The notes beneath the pieces are model-generated. The model was given only the letters and a program-made list of their open reading frames with translations. It searched no databases and was not told the origin of the DNA. 64,000 nt of DNA. It comes from Bacteroidia bacterium (GTDB lineage: Bacteria > Bacteroidota > Bacteroidia > Bacteroidales > VadinHA17). Positions 57,030 to 64,000 of the stretch are shown here, in pieces; within the stretch, counting starts at the first letter, position 1; every line of letters starts with the position of its first letter. Position numbers and translations under genes: made by a program. The stretch covers positions 1 through 64,000 of the forward strand of contig JAPLEB010000060.1 in assembly GCA_026391555.1 (NCBI GenBank). Direction: 5' to 3'.

Positions 57030-57551
57030 CTAAAATCCTCCACCAAGCTTTTTGATAATACCGGCATCTTCCAAATCTTTTCTCAGTGCAGAAACATTAA
57101 CGGATACAATTACTCCTATCTTGTATTCTTTGCCTATTTTCATTCTGTCTTCGGCAGCAACTGCTCCATCATTGGTCACTGCAACAAACTTCATATATTT
57201 TCCGCCGTTATCAAAAAATGGTTCAAAAAAATCTGCCTTTTCCTGTTCTAAATTTACGTTCGAAGTTAATGCCTGTTGCCCGGGTACTCCTTGTTTTCCT
57301 GCAAAACCTTTAAAGATAACTCCATGAACAGCATTCTTTTTTGCTTGTTCAATTGCTACATCTGGTTTTTTTGAATATGACCAGACTTTTATAAGATATG
57401 TACCTTGAACACCTGTTTGAATAGCTTCAATTTCATATCTCCATGCTTCAGTGTCTTTATTTGCTTTTCTTTTAGCCTGTGCATGGCCCAAAACAGAAAA
57501 ACAAAATAGCATTAATACTAATAGGGTCGTTTGTTTTTTAATTGTTTCCAT
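57030..57551 (-). CDS. Small secreted protein, LPP20-like paralogue (cluster member 2)
   Basis: 173 residues, with signal peptide (LLVLMLFCFSVLGHAQ). The part KVWSYSKKPDVAIEQAKKNAVHGVIFKGF matches the core of the lipoprotein gene downstream, and both end in a block of the type [LV]-[RN]-x-[LE]...DG/DAGI followed by K. It lacks a lipobox Cys, so one paralogue appears soluble and the other anchored. Gaps are 22 and 28 bases, so all five genes should be co-transcribed. Confidence 0.75.
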   Translation of the reverse strand: METIKKQTTLLVLMLFCFSVLGHAQAKRKANKDTEAWRYEIEAIQTGVQGTYLIKVWSYSKKPDVAIEQAKKNAVHGVIFKGFAGKQGVPGQQALTSNVNLEQEKADFFEPFFDNGGKYMKFVAVTNDGAVAAEDRMKIGKEYKIGVIVSVNVSALRKDLEDAGIIKKLGGGF

Positions 57552-57579
57552 TTTACGTTTAGTTAAAGATTATTAAAAA

Positions 57580-58911
57580 TTATTTTATCTGTTTAATCAA
57601 CAATCCGGAGTAATATTTATCTCCGCCTTTGAATGTAGTTCGATCCAGAGCAGGTTTGGCCTCAGCTCCTTCAGCAACCTGTTCTTCTCCGGCATTATAT
57701 CTATTATCCCAGATTAATTTTTTATCCACTGTTATATTGCCTTTGCTAACATATTTGGTTAATCCGGTTTTAGGGTCAATGGTTTGTTCAAAAACATCAA
57801 ATTTTTCACCGCCTTCCAAGCCTTCTTTCATACCAATTTTAGCAGTAATAGGATTTCCTGTATAAAGAGGAGTTTTAGTTTTAAACTCATCATATTTTTT
57901 CTGAAGCTTAGCAAATACAGCATCAATATTCCTTATAGTAGCTAACGTAACAATTTGATCTTCTGTTCTTTTCTCCTTTAATGAAAACAAAACGAGGCTT
58001 GTCGCTTTTTCGTCACCCACATATTCAAGTTGAAACAGATCTGAATTATCAAATGCTTCTTTTTTCTGGGGGTTAAGGTTTGCTTTGTCTATCCATAAAT
58101 TGTTATAAAAAACAGCCGCTACTGAATCGTTCCAGACTAATTTATATAAATATGAAGTAGTCCAGACGGAATAACCTTCTTTAGCTTTCTCATAGGCGGC
58201 ATCAGCGGCTTTCAAAGCTGTTTGCTGCAAAATTTCCACTTTGATATTGGCAGCCTGGGCTTTTGCTGCATCTCTAACTTTGGCTGCAACTATCTCATTG
58301 GTGACAAAATTCATCTTGGAAACGACAACAAAGGTGTTTTTTATCAGCTCTTCTCCTGCATCAGAAAGCGAAGCAGTTCCTCTTGCCGAGCCTTTCGCGA
58401 TATTTGCCTGCATTTCAGTAGCGTCGTATGATCCTCTTTCTCCAATTAAACTCATATCAAAGGAACCATCTGTTTGCCTGTTAAACCATTTGGCCACCAG
58501 CTGATTAGCTATCCTGGCCTCTTTGAAATATTTGTTTATTAAAAGCGGATCATCTACAGCTGCTGAATCAACAATCCCAGCAGTACTTTGAGATACAAGG
58601 CCTTTTAACATATTGCCTGCCGCACTCTGTTTTTTGCCAGCTGCTGCACGTTCCTCATCAGTAACAGAGTACTGTTTAGGGTTAAATGACTTTGCCCCTA
58701 TTGTGTGATCGTTATACTTGTCGGGGAAAGGAGCATTGTTATAAGCTTTTATTACCGTATCTTTTCTTGGAAAATTATCGGACTCCATCAGTATTGTGTG
58801 TAATGAACTTCTACGATACTTTATGTTCAGCGCACCATCTTTGGATTGAGCCATAGATGCTGTTGAAAGGCCAATACATACTATTGCTGTTAAGAATAAA
58901 CCTTTTTTCAT
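57580..58911 (-). CDS. Large secreted protein of unknown function (cluster member 1)
   Basis: A 443-residue exported protein (MKKGLFLTAIVCIGLSTASMAQ). The early part has YRRSSLHTILMESDNFPRKD, then a long helical segment rich in Ala and Lys (VRDAAKAQAANIKVEILQQTA), then beta-rich stretches (SYLYKLVWNDSVAAVFYNNLWID, TSLVLFSL). I do not recognise a family. First of five collinear secreted-protein genes, so it may set the expression of all. The 190-base leader upstream and a lone TACGTTTG box on the minus strand (59105-59112) could belong to its promoter. Confidence 0.72.
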   Translation of the reverse strand: MKKGLFLTAIVCIGLSTASMAQSKDGALNIKYRRSSLHTILMESDNFPRKDTVIKAYNNAPFPDKYNDHTIGAKSFNPKQYSVTDEERAAAGKKQSAAGNMLKGLVSQSTAGIVDSAAVDDPLLINKYFKEARIANQLVAKWFNRQTDGSFDMSLIGERGSYDATEMQANIAKGSARGTASLSDAGEELIKNTFVVVSKMNFVTNEIVAAKVRDAAKAQAANIKVEILQQTALKAADAAYEKAKEGYSVWTTSYLYKLVWNDSVAAVFYNNLWIDKANLNPQKKEAFDNSDLFQLEYVGDEKATSLVLFSLKEKRTEDQIVTLATIRNIDAVFAKLQKKYDEFKTKTPLYTGNPITAKIGMKEGLEGGEKFDVFEQTIDPKTGLTKYVSKGNITVDKKLIWDNRYNAGEEQVAEGAEAKPALDRTTFKGGDKYYSGLLIKQIK

Positions 58912-59300
58912 AACTTTACTTTTTGTAAGTTTTCATACTCTCTATGGACACCTCTGAAATTACTTTTTTTCGATGCCGTTATCAGGTATAAATATATTTA
59001 TTAATTTTTTAATAATGATTAAAAGAGAATTTATTTTGTGAATTGTCATATTACTTATTCTTCTAATGAGCAGGATATTTATGGTTTATTTTTTACTCAC
59101 AATACAAACGTAATGTTTTTTTGGCCCTAAAATCTTAAAAATCCCCATAGTAATTATTAAAATATCTTAATCACTTTCAAACTATATCTTTCCACCGTGG
59201 GTTTCAATAAAATATTTGCATTGAAATAGCCCAAACCTGGTCTCTTTTTCATTTTCAGTACCATGTGTTGAAAGATTAGTATGAAATTTATTTCAAAAAA
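58912..59300. other. AT-rich divergent intergenic region
   Basis: 389 bases between the secreted-protein cluster and padR, with no open frame of note. It contains a minus-strand -7-like box (TACGTTTG, read at 59112-59105) without a well-spaced -33 partner. The padR promoter and operator follow from 59301. No RNA gene seen. Confidence 0.4.
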
Positions 59301-59333
59301 TTTGTATTTGTATTTAATAATATTATACATTTG
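59301..59333 (+). promoter_or_regulatory. Predicted Bacteroidota promoter for padR
   Basis: TTTG at 59301-59304, a 21-base spacer and TACATTTG at 59326-59333. Transcription would start near 59340, inside the palindrome at 59335-59357, giving a leader of about 23 bases. Confidence 0.65.
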
Positions 59334-59334
59334 C

Positions 59335-59357
59335 AATATATAAACAACTTATATATT
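59335..59357. promoter_or_regulatory. Operator-like perfect palindrome upstream of padR
   Basis: AATATATAA, a 5-base spacer (ACAAC), and TTATATATT: a perfect 9-bp inverted repeat directly between the -7 box and the ATG at 59363. PadR proteins usually repress their own gene from AT-rich dyads with a short spacer, so autoregulation is the natural reading. AT richness makes chance palindromes easier, which lowers confidence. Confidence 0.6.
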
Positions 59358-59362
59358 AGTAT

Positions 59363-59707
59363 ATGATACCAACAGAACTTATCAAAGGGTCTTTAAAGAC
59401 AGTAGTGCTGAAATTGTTAAAGGAGGAGGGCCCATTGCATGGCTATGCAATAACCAGAAAAGTAGAGGAACTAACAGAAGGTAAAATAAAACTTACATAC
59501 GGGGCTCTTTATCCCATCCTTCATAAACTTGAGAACGAGGGAGTTCTTATTACTGCTTCGGAGAATTTTAATAACAGAATAAGAATTTATTATAGTCTAA
59601 CCCCTCACGGACATTCCGTTGTAACAGAAAAAATAAAAGAACTGAATGAGTTCATCAAGTCGCTTCAGCGGATTGTTGATGCTAAACCAGGTTTAAGCCA
59701 TGCCTGA
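59363..59707 (+). CDS. PadR-family transcriptional regulator
   Basis: A 114-residue winged-helix repressor. Motifs LKLLKEEGPLHGYAI, then LTYGALYPILHKLENEGVL form the DNA-binding helices of PadR, and the wing is NRIRIYYSLTPHG. The C-terminal dimer helix is short, as in subfamily 2. It overlaps the following membrane protein gene by 8 bases. PadR genes paired with a membrane protein whose N-terminus is helical (HAAS type) are common; the ligand is usually sensed by PadR or titrated by that domain. Confidence 0.93.
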   Translation: MIPTELIKGSLKTVVLKLLKEEGPLHGYAITRKVEELTEGKIKLTYGALYPILHKLENEGVLITASENFNNRIRIYYSLTPHGHSVVTEKIKELNEFIKSLQRIVDAKPGLSHA

Positions 59708-61133
59708 GCTGAGTCTGCACAATACTGACCAGATAAGCCGCGACATCAGCAGGCAGGAGATCACATTTTCTCATCTTCTTGAAGACCTTATCGATCATGT
59801 ATGTTGTGATGTGGAGAATGAAATGCAGAGGGGATTGAACTTTACTGAAGCGTATAGCAGGGTTAAACAGAAAATGGGTTCGCGCAGGATTAAAGAGATA
59901 CAGGAAGAGACACTTTATTTAGTTGACACCAAATACAGATATATGAAAAACACGATGAAAATTTCAGGAGTAGCCGGCACTATTATGCTTGGTTTTGCAG
60001 CCTTGTTCAAGATTCAGCACTGGTTTGGCGCCGGTATAATGCTGAGTCTGGGAGCACTTATTCTTGCATTTATTTTTCTGCCTTCTGCTCTCGGCGTACT
60101 CTGGAAAGAGACTCATAGCAGTAAGCGGATAATCCTTTTCATTTCAACTTTTTTAACAGGTCTTCTCTTTATTTTTGGAGTCCTGTTTAAAATTCAGCAC
60201 TGGCCCGGTGCAGGAATTGTATTAACCATGGCGACAATTTCAGGCCTGTTTTTCTTCATCCCTTCACTGCTTGCAAGCAAGCTCAGGGAAGAGGAAACCA
60301 AATCTATGAAATGGGTATATATCCTTGTTGCAATTGGTTCAGCATGCTATGCCCTGGGCTTGCTTTTTAAAATCCAGCACTGGCCCCTCTCAACGCTGCT
60401 TATGATAATTGGCTTACTTTTTCTCTTTTTTATTGCCTTCCCATGGTACGTTTGGCATACATGGAAGGATGAAAACAGTGTCAGCGCCCGGTTTATCTTC
60501 ATATTAGTCGGATCTATTGCACTCATTGTTCCTGCTGCAATCATAAACATGAACCTGCGACGAACCTACGATACCGGGTTTTATATTCAAATGAAACAGC
60601 AGCAAGCTGTTTACAACTATAAGTTTACTAAAAACCAGTCTCTCCTCAAAGGTTTCACTGATCCTGTGAATATATCTGTTGCTGAACAAATACATGGTAA
60701 AACAATTGATTTGGTGCAGCTTATAGATGATGCCGCCATAAAGATGGTTGTAGAATCTGAGGGAAAACCCGGATTGCCTGTATTTGATCCTCAACAGGTC
60801 AGTCAAACTGAAAGCGGTTCGGAGATTCAGTACAACCTGCTTAAAGATCCGTTCAGTCGTGGTCCGGTTAAAAATTATCTTTTGCCCGGATGTATATATC
60901 GTCAGAAACTTGAGGCTGCCCTTACAAACTACAGTGACTATTTATCAGGATTATCTTCCGGCGCAGAGACAAAACCCTTTCTGGGACTCATTGATGCTTC
61001 AATCTATCTCCCTGGCGAGAATCAGGGAAACAGTGAAACCGCATTAATGACAGGACTTCATTCTCTTTTACTTTTTAAAAACAGCCTTCTGACTGTTGAA
61101 TTATGTGCTCTTACTTCAATCGCAAGTCATTAA
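59700..61133 (+). CDS. PadR-linked membrane protein with three GldL-like hairpins
   Basis: 477 residues. The first 90 are soluble and helical (ITFSHLLEDLIDHVCCDVENEM), of the kind found beside PadR regulators (HAAS-like; inference). Three consecutive membrane hairpins each contain FKIQHW: ALFKIQHWFGAG, VLFKIQHWPGAG and LLFKIQHWPL. This is the motif of the first helix of GldL, the T9SS motor protein, but the conserved acidic residue of the GldL second helix is missing. A seventh helix leads to a soluble periplasmic part of about 190 residues. It is not GldL itself. Translation is coupled to padR. Confidence 0.8.
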   Translation: MPELSLHNTDQISRDISRQEITFSHLLEDLIDHVCCDVENEMQRGLNFTEAYSRVKQKMGSRRIKEIQEETLYLVDTKYRYMKNTMKISGVAGTIMLGFAALFKIQHWFGAGIMLSLGALILAFIFLPSALGVLWKETHSSKRIILFISTFLTGLLFIFGVLFKIQHWPGAGIVLTMATISGLFFFIPSLLASKLREEETKSMKWVYILVAIGSACYALGLLFKIQHWPLSTLLMIIGLLFLFFIAFPWYVWHTWKDENSVSARFIFILVGSIALIVPAAIINMNLRRTYDTGFYIQMKQQQAVYNYKFTKNQSLLKGFTDPVNISVAEQIHGKTIDLVQLIDDAAIKMVVESEGKPGLPVFDPQQVSQTESGSEIQYNLLKDPFSRGPVKNYLLPGCIYRQKLEAALTNYSDYLSGLSSGAETKPFLGLIDASIYLPGENQGNSETALMTGLHSLLLFKNSLLTVELCALTSIASH

Positions 61134-61246
61134 TAACTTATTTATTATGACTATGATCCCGGCACGTTTTAAAAACCTGATTATTGATAGCTTGATTTTA
61201 TCATCATGCCGGCTCTTTCTACCTTTAAAATGAAAAATTTATTATT

Positions 61247-61345
61247 ATGAAACCCACATGTTATGCTAACGCAAACACTTATAAAAATAATCTTTATCAA
61301 CATGTGCGGTTCCATCATACCTTAAAAATCAAAATTATATTATGA
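61247..61345 (+). CDS. 32-codon leader ORF, copy 1
   Basis: ATG at 61247 and TGA at 61343-61345 (peptide begins MKPTCYAN and ends KIKIIL, basic and His/Asn-rich). The stop overlaps the ATG of the next gene as ATGA, a classic translational-coupling arrangement. Copy 2 encodes the same peptide with two changes (Ala to Thr, Leu to Phe). No family recognised. Its reality rests on duplication and the overlap only; both differences alter the peptide, so selection on it is not shown. Confidence 0.4.
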   Translation: MKPTCYANANTYKNNLYQHVRFHHTLKIKIIL

Positions 61346-61350
61346 TGAAA
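61247..61350 (+). repeat. 104-bp direct repeat, copy 1, in the leader of a membrane protein gene
   Basis: 102 of 104 bases are identical to 62383-62486. It begins with ATG, ends with the start codon region of the next gene, and contains an 8-bp inverted pair (cacatgtt at 61255-61262, aacatgtg at 61299-61306). The similarity extends weakly about 25 bases upstream. Both copies stand in the same position relative to unrelated genes. Confidence 0.92.
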
Positions 61351-62313
61351 CAGAAAATATATGTATTAGGTTTGGTATCTGCTCTGGGAATTGCCGCAGG
61401 TATCTTTTTGAAAGTAAATCATCTGGCGGGAGCTGCTATAATATTAGCTGCCGGATTTGCCACTCTGGTATTAATATTTCTTCCACTGGCGCTTATAAAT
61501 AATTATAAGTCAGAAAACAGGCAGAATCTGATCCTCTATATAGTGACCTGGATAACCTGTTTTGTGGTATTCGGCGGGATGTTATTTAAAATTTTGCATT
61601 GGCCGGGAGCGGGCTATATTTTGCTTGTTGCACTCCCTTTTCCCTATGTGGTTTTTCTTCCGGTCTTTCTTATTATCACTTCAAGAAACAAAAACTTTAA
61701 TATTTACAATACTGTTTTTGTCCTCTTCCTGCTGGTTGGAATATCAGTTCTTTCTGCATTACTGTCACTAAATGTTTCAAAGGAAAGAATTTATGACAGT
61801 TATGATTTGTCACGCAGTTATAACAGGATGGAAGTAATACTAAATGAACTTCCCGGTATAAAAAGTAATACACTGGGGATGCAGGGATCTTCTTCAATAA
61901 ATCTGAAGATTGACAACTTACTGAATGTAGTGGATGAATATAAGAATCTGATTTTCAGTGCAGAGAATATTACAAAACAGCAGTGGATTAATGATCCCGG
62001 AGTTTTAATCAGACCTGAGGCACCCGCTTTGGCCGGAATAGCAATATTGAAGGGCAATGAAGCTTTTCCTGGTGAAAAACTGGAAAAAGGTATTAAAAAT
62101 CTTATTCTGGAGCTCGAAAAAAGCCCCGGTTATGAAAATCTGGCAAAAGCGGCTCCGGAAATATTTAATTATAAGGAACCTGAAAGTCCCGAAGATAACT
62201 GGGCATACTCGGTTTTTATTGACAATAACCTGTCATGGTCCATCATTTACCTTGACGCTATTGAAGTCAACCTTAAAATGATTAAAATTTCGGTTAATAC
62301 CACAAATCTTTGA
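61342..62313 (+). CDS. Membrane protein with two GldL-like hairpins
   Basis: A 323-residue shorter relative of the protein at 59700, with hairpins FLKVNHLAGAAIILAAGF and LFKILHWPGAGYILLV, then more helices and a periplasmic part of about 170 residues (RIYDSYDLSRSYNRMEVILNELPGI). It has no PadR-linked N-terminal domain. ATG at 61342 and 61345 are both possible; the first overlaps the leader ORF stop. It appears to be a partial copy of the same design. Function unknown; the next gene (TorF-like) has the same leader. Confidence 0.78.
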   Translation: MMKQKIYVLGLVSALGIAAGIFLKVNHLAGAAIILAAGFATLVLIFLPLALINNYKSENRQNLILYIVTWITCFVVFGGMLFKILHWPGAGYILLVALPFPYVVFLPVFLIITSRNKNFNIYNTVFVLFLLVGISVLSALLSLNVSKERIYDSYDLSRSYNRMEVILNELPGIKSNTLGMQGSSSINLKIDNLLNVVDEYKNLIFSAENITKQQWINDPGVLIRPEAPALAGIAILKGNEAFPGEKLEKGIKNLILELEKSPGYENLAKAAPEIFNYKEPESPEDNWAYSVFIDNNLSWSIIYLDAIEVNLKMIKISVNTTNL

Positions 62314-62382
62314 AATTATTAGTATAATGGTAATTTTATATATTTGTTATCAGTAAACATCCTAACAATGAAAATTATCACT

Positions 62383-62481
62383 ATGAAACCCACATGTTAT
62401 GCTAACACAAACACTTATAAAAATAATTTTTATCAACATGTGCGGTTCCATCATACCTTAAAAATCAAAATTATATTATGA
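62383..62481 (+). CDS. 32-codon leader ORF, copy 2
   Basis: Same frame and length as copy 1, with TGA at 62479-62481 overlapping the porin start codon ATG at 62478 (ATGA). See copy 1 for the evidence and its limits. Confidence 0.4.
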   Translation: MKPTCYANTNTYKNNFYQHVRFHHTLKIKIIL

Positions 62482-62486
62482 TGAAA
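62383..62486 (+). repeat. 104-bp direct repeat, copy 2, in the leader of the porin gene
   Basis: Second copy of the repeat at 61247-61350, with two base differences. A -7-like TATATTTG lies upstream at 62339-62346, but the nearest TTTG is 26 bases further, beyond the usual spacing, so a separate promoter here is possible but not assured. Confidence 0.92.
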
Positions 62487-63173
62487 ATAAGAAGCAGATT
62501 ATTTGTGACTATAGTTGTTGCAATGGGATTATCATCTTTTATTTCGGTTTTTTCCCAGGAAGATCCTGTTTCTGAATTTAGTGCAGGTGCCGATATTTAC
62601 AGCAACTACATTTGGCGAGGAACCAAGTTTGGAACTGGTCCAGCCATTCAGCCAACGATTAAATATTCCGGGAGTTCATTCACCGCAGGGGCATGGGGTT
62701 CAGTCGATTTTTCAGGCTACCAGGAAGCTGACCTGTACTTCTATTTTTCACTCCCGGCCGGATTAAGTCTGGGTTTAACAGATTATTATTACCCGGGACT
62801 AAATTATTTTGACTATTCCGACACGTCAGGCAGCCATGCGTTCGAAATAAACCTTGGGCTTTCAAAGGGCAATTTCAGCCTGGCTGCTAACTATATTTTA
62901 AATAAAGCGGGTGGAGCTGCTTCATTAGGAGGGGATAAGTATTTTGAGGCAAAATATTCTTTTAAATCATTTAATTTGTTTATCGGAGCCGGCGATGGCT
63001 GGCATACATATAATTCTGCTACCGGGAAAGATAAATTTGCTATCTGCAATCTGGGACTGGGGACTTCAAAAATCATCAAAGTAACAGATACTTTCAGCAT
63101 ACCTGTAACAGGACAACTGTTGTTTAATCCCGATAAGGAACAAATGTATATTGTAGTCGGATTTACATTTTAA
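62478..63173 (+). CDS. TorF-like outer membrane protein
   Basis: 231 residues with a signal peptide (cleavage near SVFSQ). The opening FSAGADIYSNYIWRGTKFGTGPAIQPTI is diagnostic of TorF/Gcw_chp-type putative porins, and the rest alternates beta strands (SFTAGAWGSVDFSGY, LYFYFSLPAGLSLGLTDYYYP), ending MYIVVGFTF with the terminal Phe of outer-membrane barrels. Members are believed to be small porins; the solute is unknown. It is preceded by the second leader repeat. Confidence 0.85.
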   Translation: MMKIRSRLFVTIVVAMGLSSFISVFSQEDPVSEFSAGADIYSNYIWRGTKFGTGPAIQPTIKYSGSSFTAGAWGSVDFSGYQEADLYFYFSLPAGLSLGLTDYYYPGLNYFDYSDTSGSHAFEINLGLSKGNFSLAANYILNKAGGAASLGGDKYFEAKYSFKSFNLFIGAGDGWHTYNSATGKDKFAICNLGLGTSKIIKVTDTFSIPVTGQLLFNPDKEQMYIVVGFTF

Positions 63174-63296
63174 GTCTGGAAATTTTTAATCGGTTTTTTC
63201 TGCATTAAATAAACTTTTAAAATCACAAATTACTACAGAATTTTTGTTCTTCTTTACATCCGATTTTTTATATATTGCAGAACGAATTCCGAAACC

Positions 63297-64000
63297 ATGA
63301 TACTCCGGCAAACAAGGTTTTTCATTTTCCTGTTTCATTCTTTGCTTCCACTGGTTGTCTTTCCCCAATCCAGAACATTAGATTACTATTTAAATGAAGG
63401 GATATGCAACAGCCCTTTGCTTAAAGATCTTCAGAACCAGTTGAATACAACTTCTTTCGATACTCTTCTGATACAGGCTGCAAAAAAACCTCAGATTGAA
63501 GCAGTATCACAATTATTATATTCTCCTGTTTACGGCAAATTCGGTTATGATGAGGTTATTACAGATGGTGGCAATTATCAGGCAGTAGCAGCTGTATCAC
63601 AAAGCATATTCAACAGGAAGGGAATCGAAAATAAATACAAAACAATCGGGATTCAAAGCCAGTCGATCAGCAATACAGCAAAACTTTCAGTGGCAGAATT
63701 GAAGAAAACCATTACCAATCAATTTCTCACTTGCTGTTCAGATTTCAGCGAACTCTCATTTAACCGGTCATTTTTCGAACTTATGCAGAACGAAAATGAA
63801 ATTGTAAAACAATTTGTTAATAATGGAATTTGCAACCAGACTGATTACCTGTCGTTACTCGTCGAAACACAGGGTCAGGAAGTGCTTGTTAATCAGCTTC
63901 AAAATCAATACAGGAAAGATTTAGGGCTTCTTAATCAACTTTGCGGTTTGAATGATACGACATTGTATGAGCTCCAGGTACCGCTATTAGATTTGAAGGA
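63297..64000 (+). CDS. TolC-family outer membrane protein, N-terminal part (cut by window end)
   Basis: Open from the ATG at 63297 to the window edge (234 full codons, no stop), so it is missing from any complete-ORF list. A signal peptide (FFIFLFHSLLPLVVFPQ) precedes LDYYLNEGICNSPLLKDLQNQL, then a mostly helical, Gln/Asn-rich protein with AAVSQSIFNRKG, the place of the first beta strand of TolC proteins (QSIF...), followed by long coiled helices. The gene at 52886 is another TolC-like protein. Its partner proteins lie outside the window, so the transport substrate is unknown. Confidence 0.8.
   Translation, partial: MILRQTRFFIFLFHSLLPLVVFPQSRTLDYYLNEGICNSPLLKDLQNQLNTTSFDTLLIQAAKKPQIEAVSQLLYSPVYGKFGYDEVITDGGNYQAVAAVSQSIFNRKGIENKYKTIGIQSQSISNTAKLSVAELKKTITNQFLTCCSDFSELSFNRSFFELMQNENEIVKQFVNNGICNQTDYLSLLVETQGQEVLVNQLQNQYRKDLGLLNQLCGLNDTTLYELQVPLLDLK

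Noticed and set aside
59700-61133. Gene as true GldL of the gliding/T9SS motor
   Set aside because: Three hairpins in place of one, no acidic residue in the second helix, no GldM, GldK or GldN neighbour; only the FKIxHW motif is shared.
61159-61212. Terminator between the two GldL-like genes (ccggca ... tgccgg)
   Set aside because: Only a 6-bp stem with a 42-base loop and no U-run.

Overview
The window is from a Bacteroidota genome, most likely an uncultured Bacteroidales-type marine or sediment lineage; the species cannot be read from the sequence. The evidence is an S16-RimM pair with a long S16 tail, a T9SS C-terminal sorting domain, 14-blade regulator-propeller sensors, GldL-like membrane hairpins, a two-gene methylmalonyl-CoA mutase, DapL-type lysine synthesis, and at least five promoters fitting the Bacteroidota sigma consensus (TTG, 19-21 nt, TAnnTTTG). 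Base composition is AT-rich and even, with no large foreign island.

Layout. 1-8 kb: 3' end of prfB, methylmalonyl-CoA mutase (mutA/mutB), small membrane and lipoprotein genes, then a palindromic MITE-like element beside a single-domain GIY-YIG nuclease gene, then recX/prmC divergent from ribD. 8.9-14.5 kb: a secreted TPR-caspase protein directly followed by a propeller-SpoIIE phosphatase. 14.5-31.5 kb: mainly housekeeping (LOG hydrolase, trxA, dnaE, rpsP-rimM, tsaC, GT2, dapL, K+-dependent membrane pyrophosphatase, threonine dehydratase-like enzyme, two rhomboids, mutL). 31.7-42.6 kb: an exonuclease/endonuclease/phosphatase lipoprotein and a four-gene minus-strand operon headed by a 2183-residue T9SS cargo containing three sets of seven VCBS/FG-GAP repeats. 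42.8-48 kb: a second caspase plus propeller-SpoIIE pair. 48-54.2 kb: a six-gene YbhGFSR-like ABC export operon with its own TolC. 54.5-58.9 kb: five secreted proteins of unknown function, two of them tandem paralogues. 59.3-64 kb: a PadR-controlled locus with GldL-like multi-hairpin membrane proteins, duplicated 104-bp leaders that carry a 32-codon ORF, a TorF-like porin and the start of another TolC-like gene.

The strongest candidates for undescribed biology are: (i) the twice-occurring pairing of an exported caspase-fold protease with a 14-blade propeller/PP2C sensor; (ii) the 104-bp duplicated leader whose small ORF ends in an ATGA overlap with two unrelated downstream genes, beside a PadR regulator with a perfect operator-like palindrome; (iii) the 3x7-blade surface protein operon with three accessory proteins that appear to share a domain; and (iv) the palindromic repeat associated with a GIY-YIG gene. 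All functional statements are read from motifs and family knowledge; no search was run.
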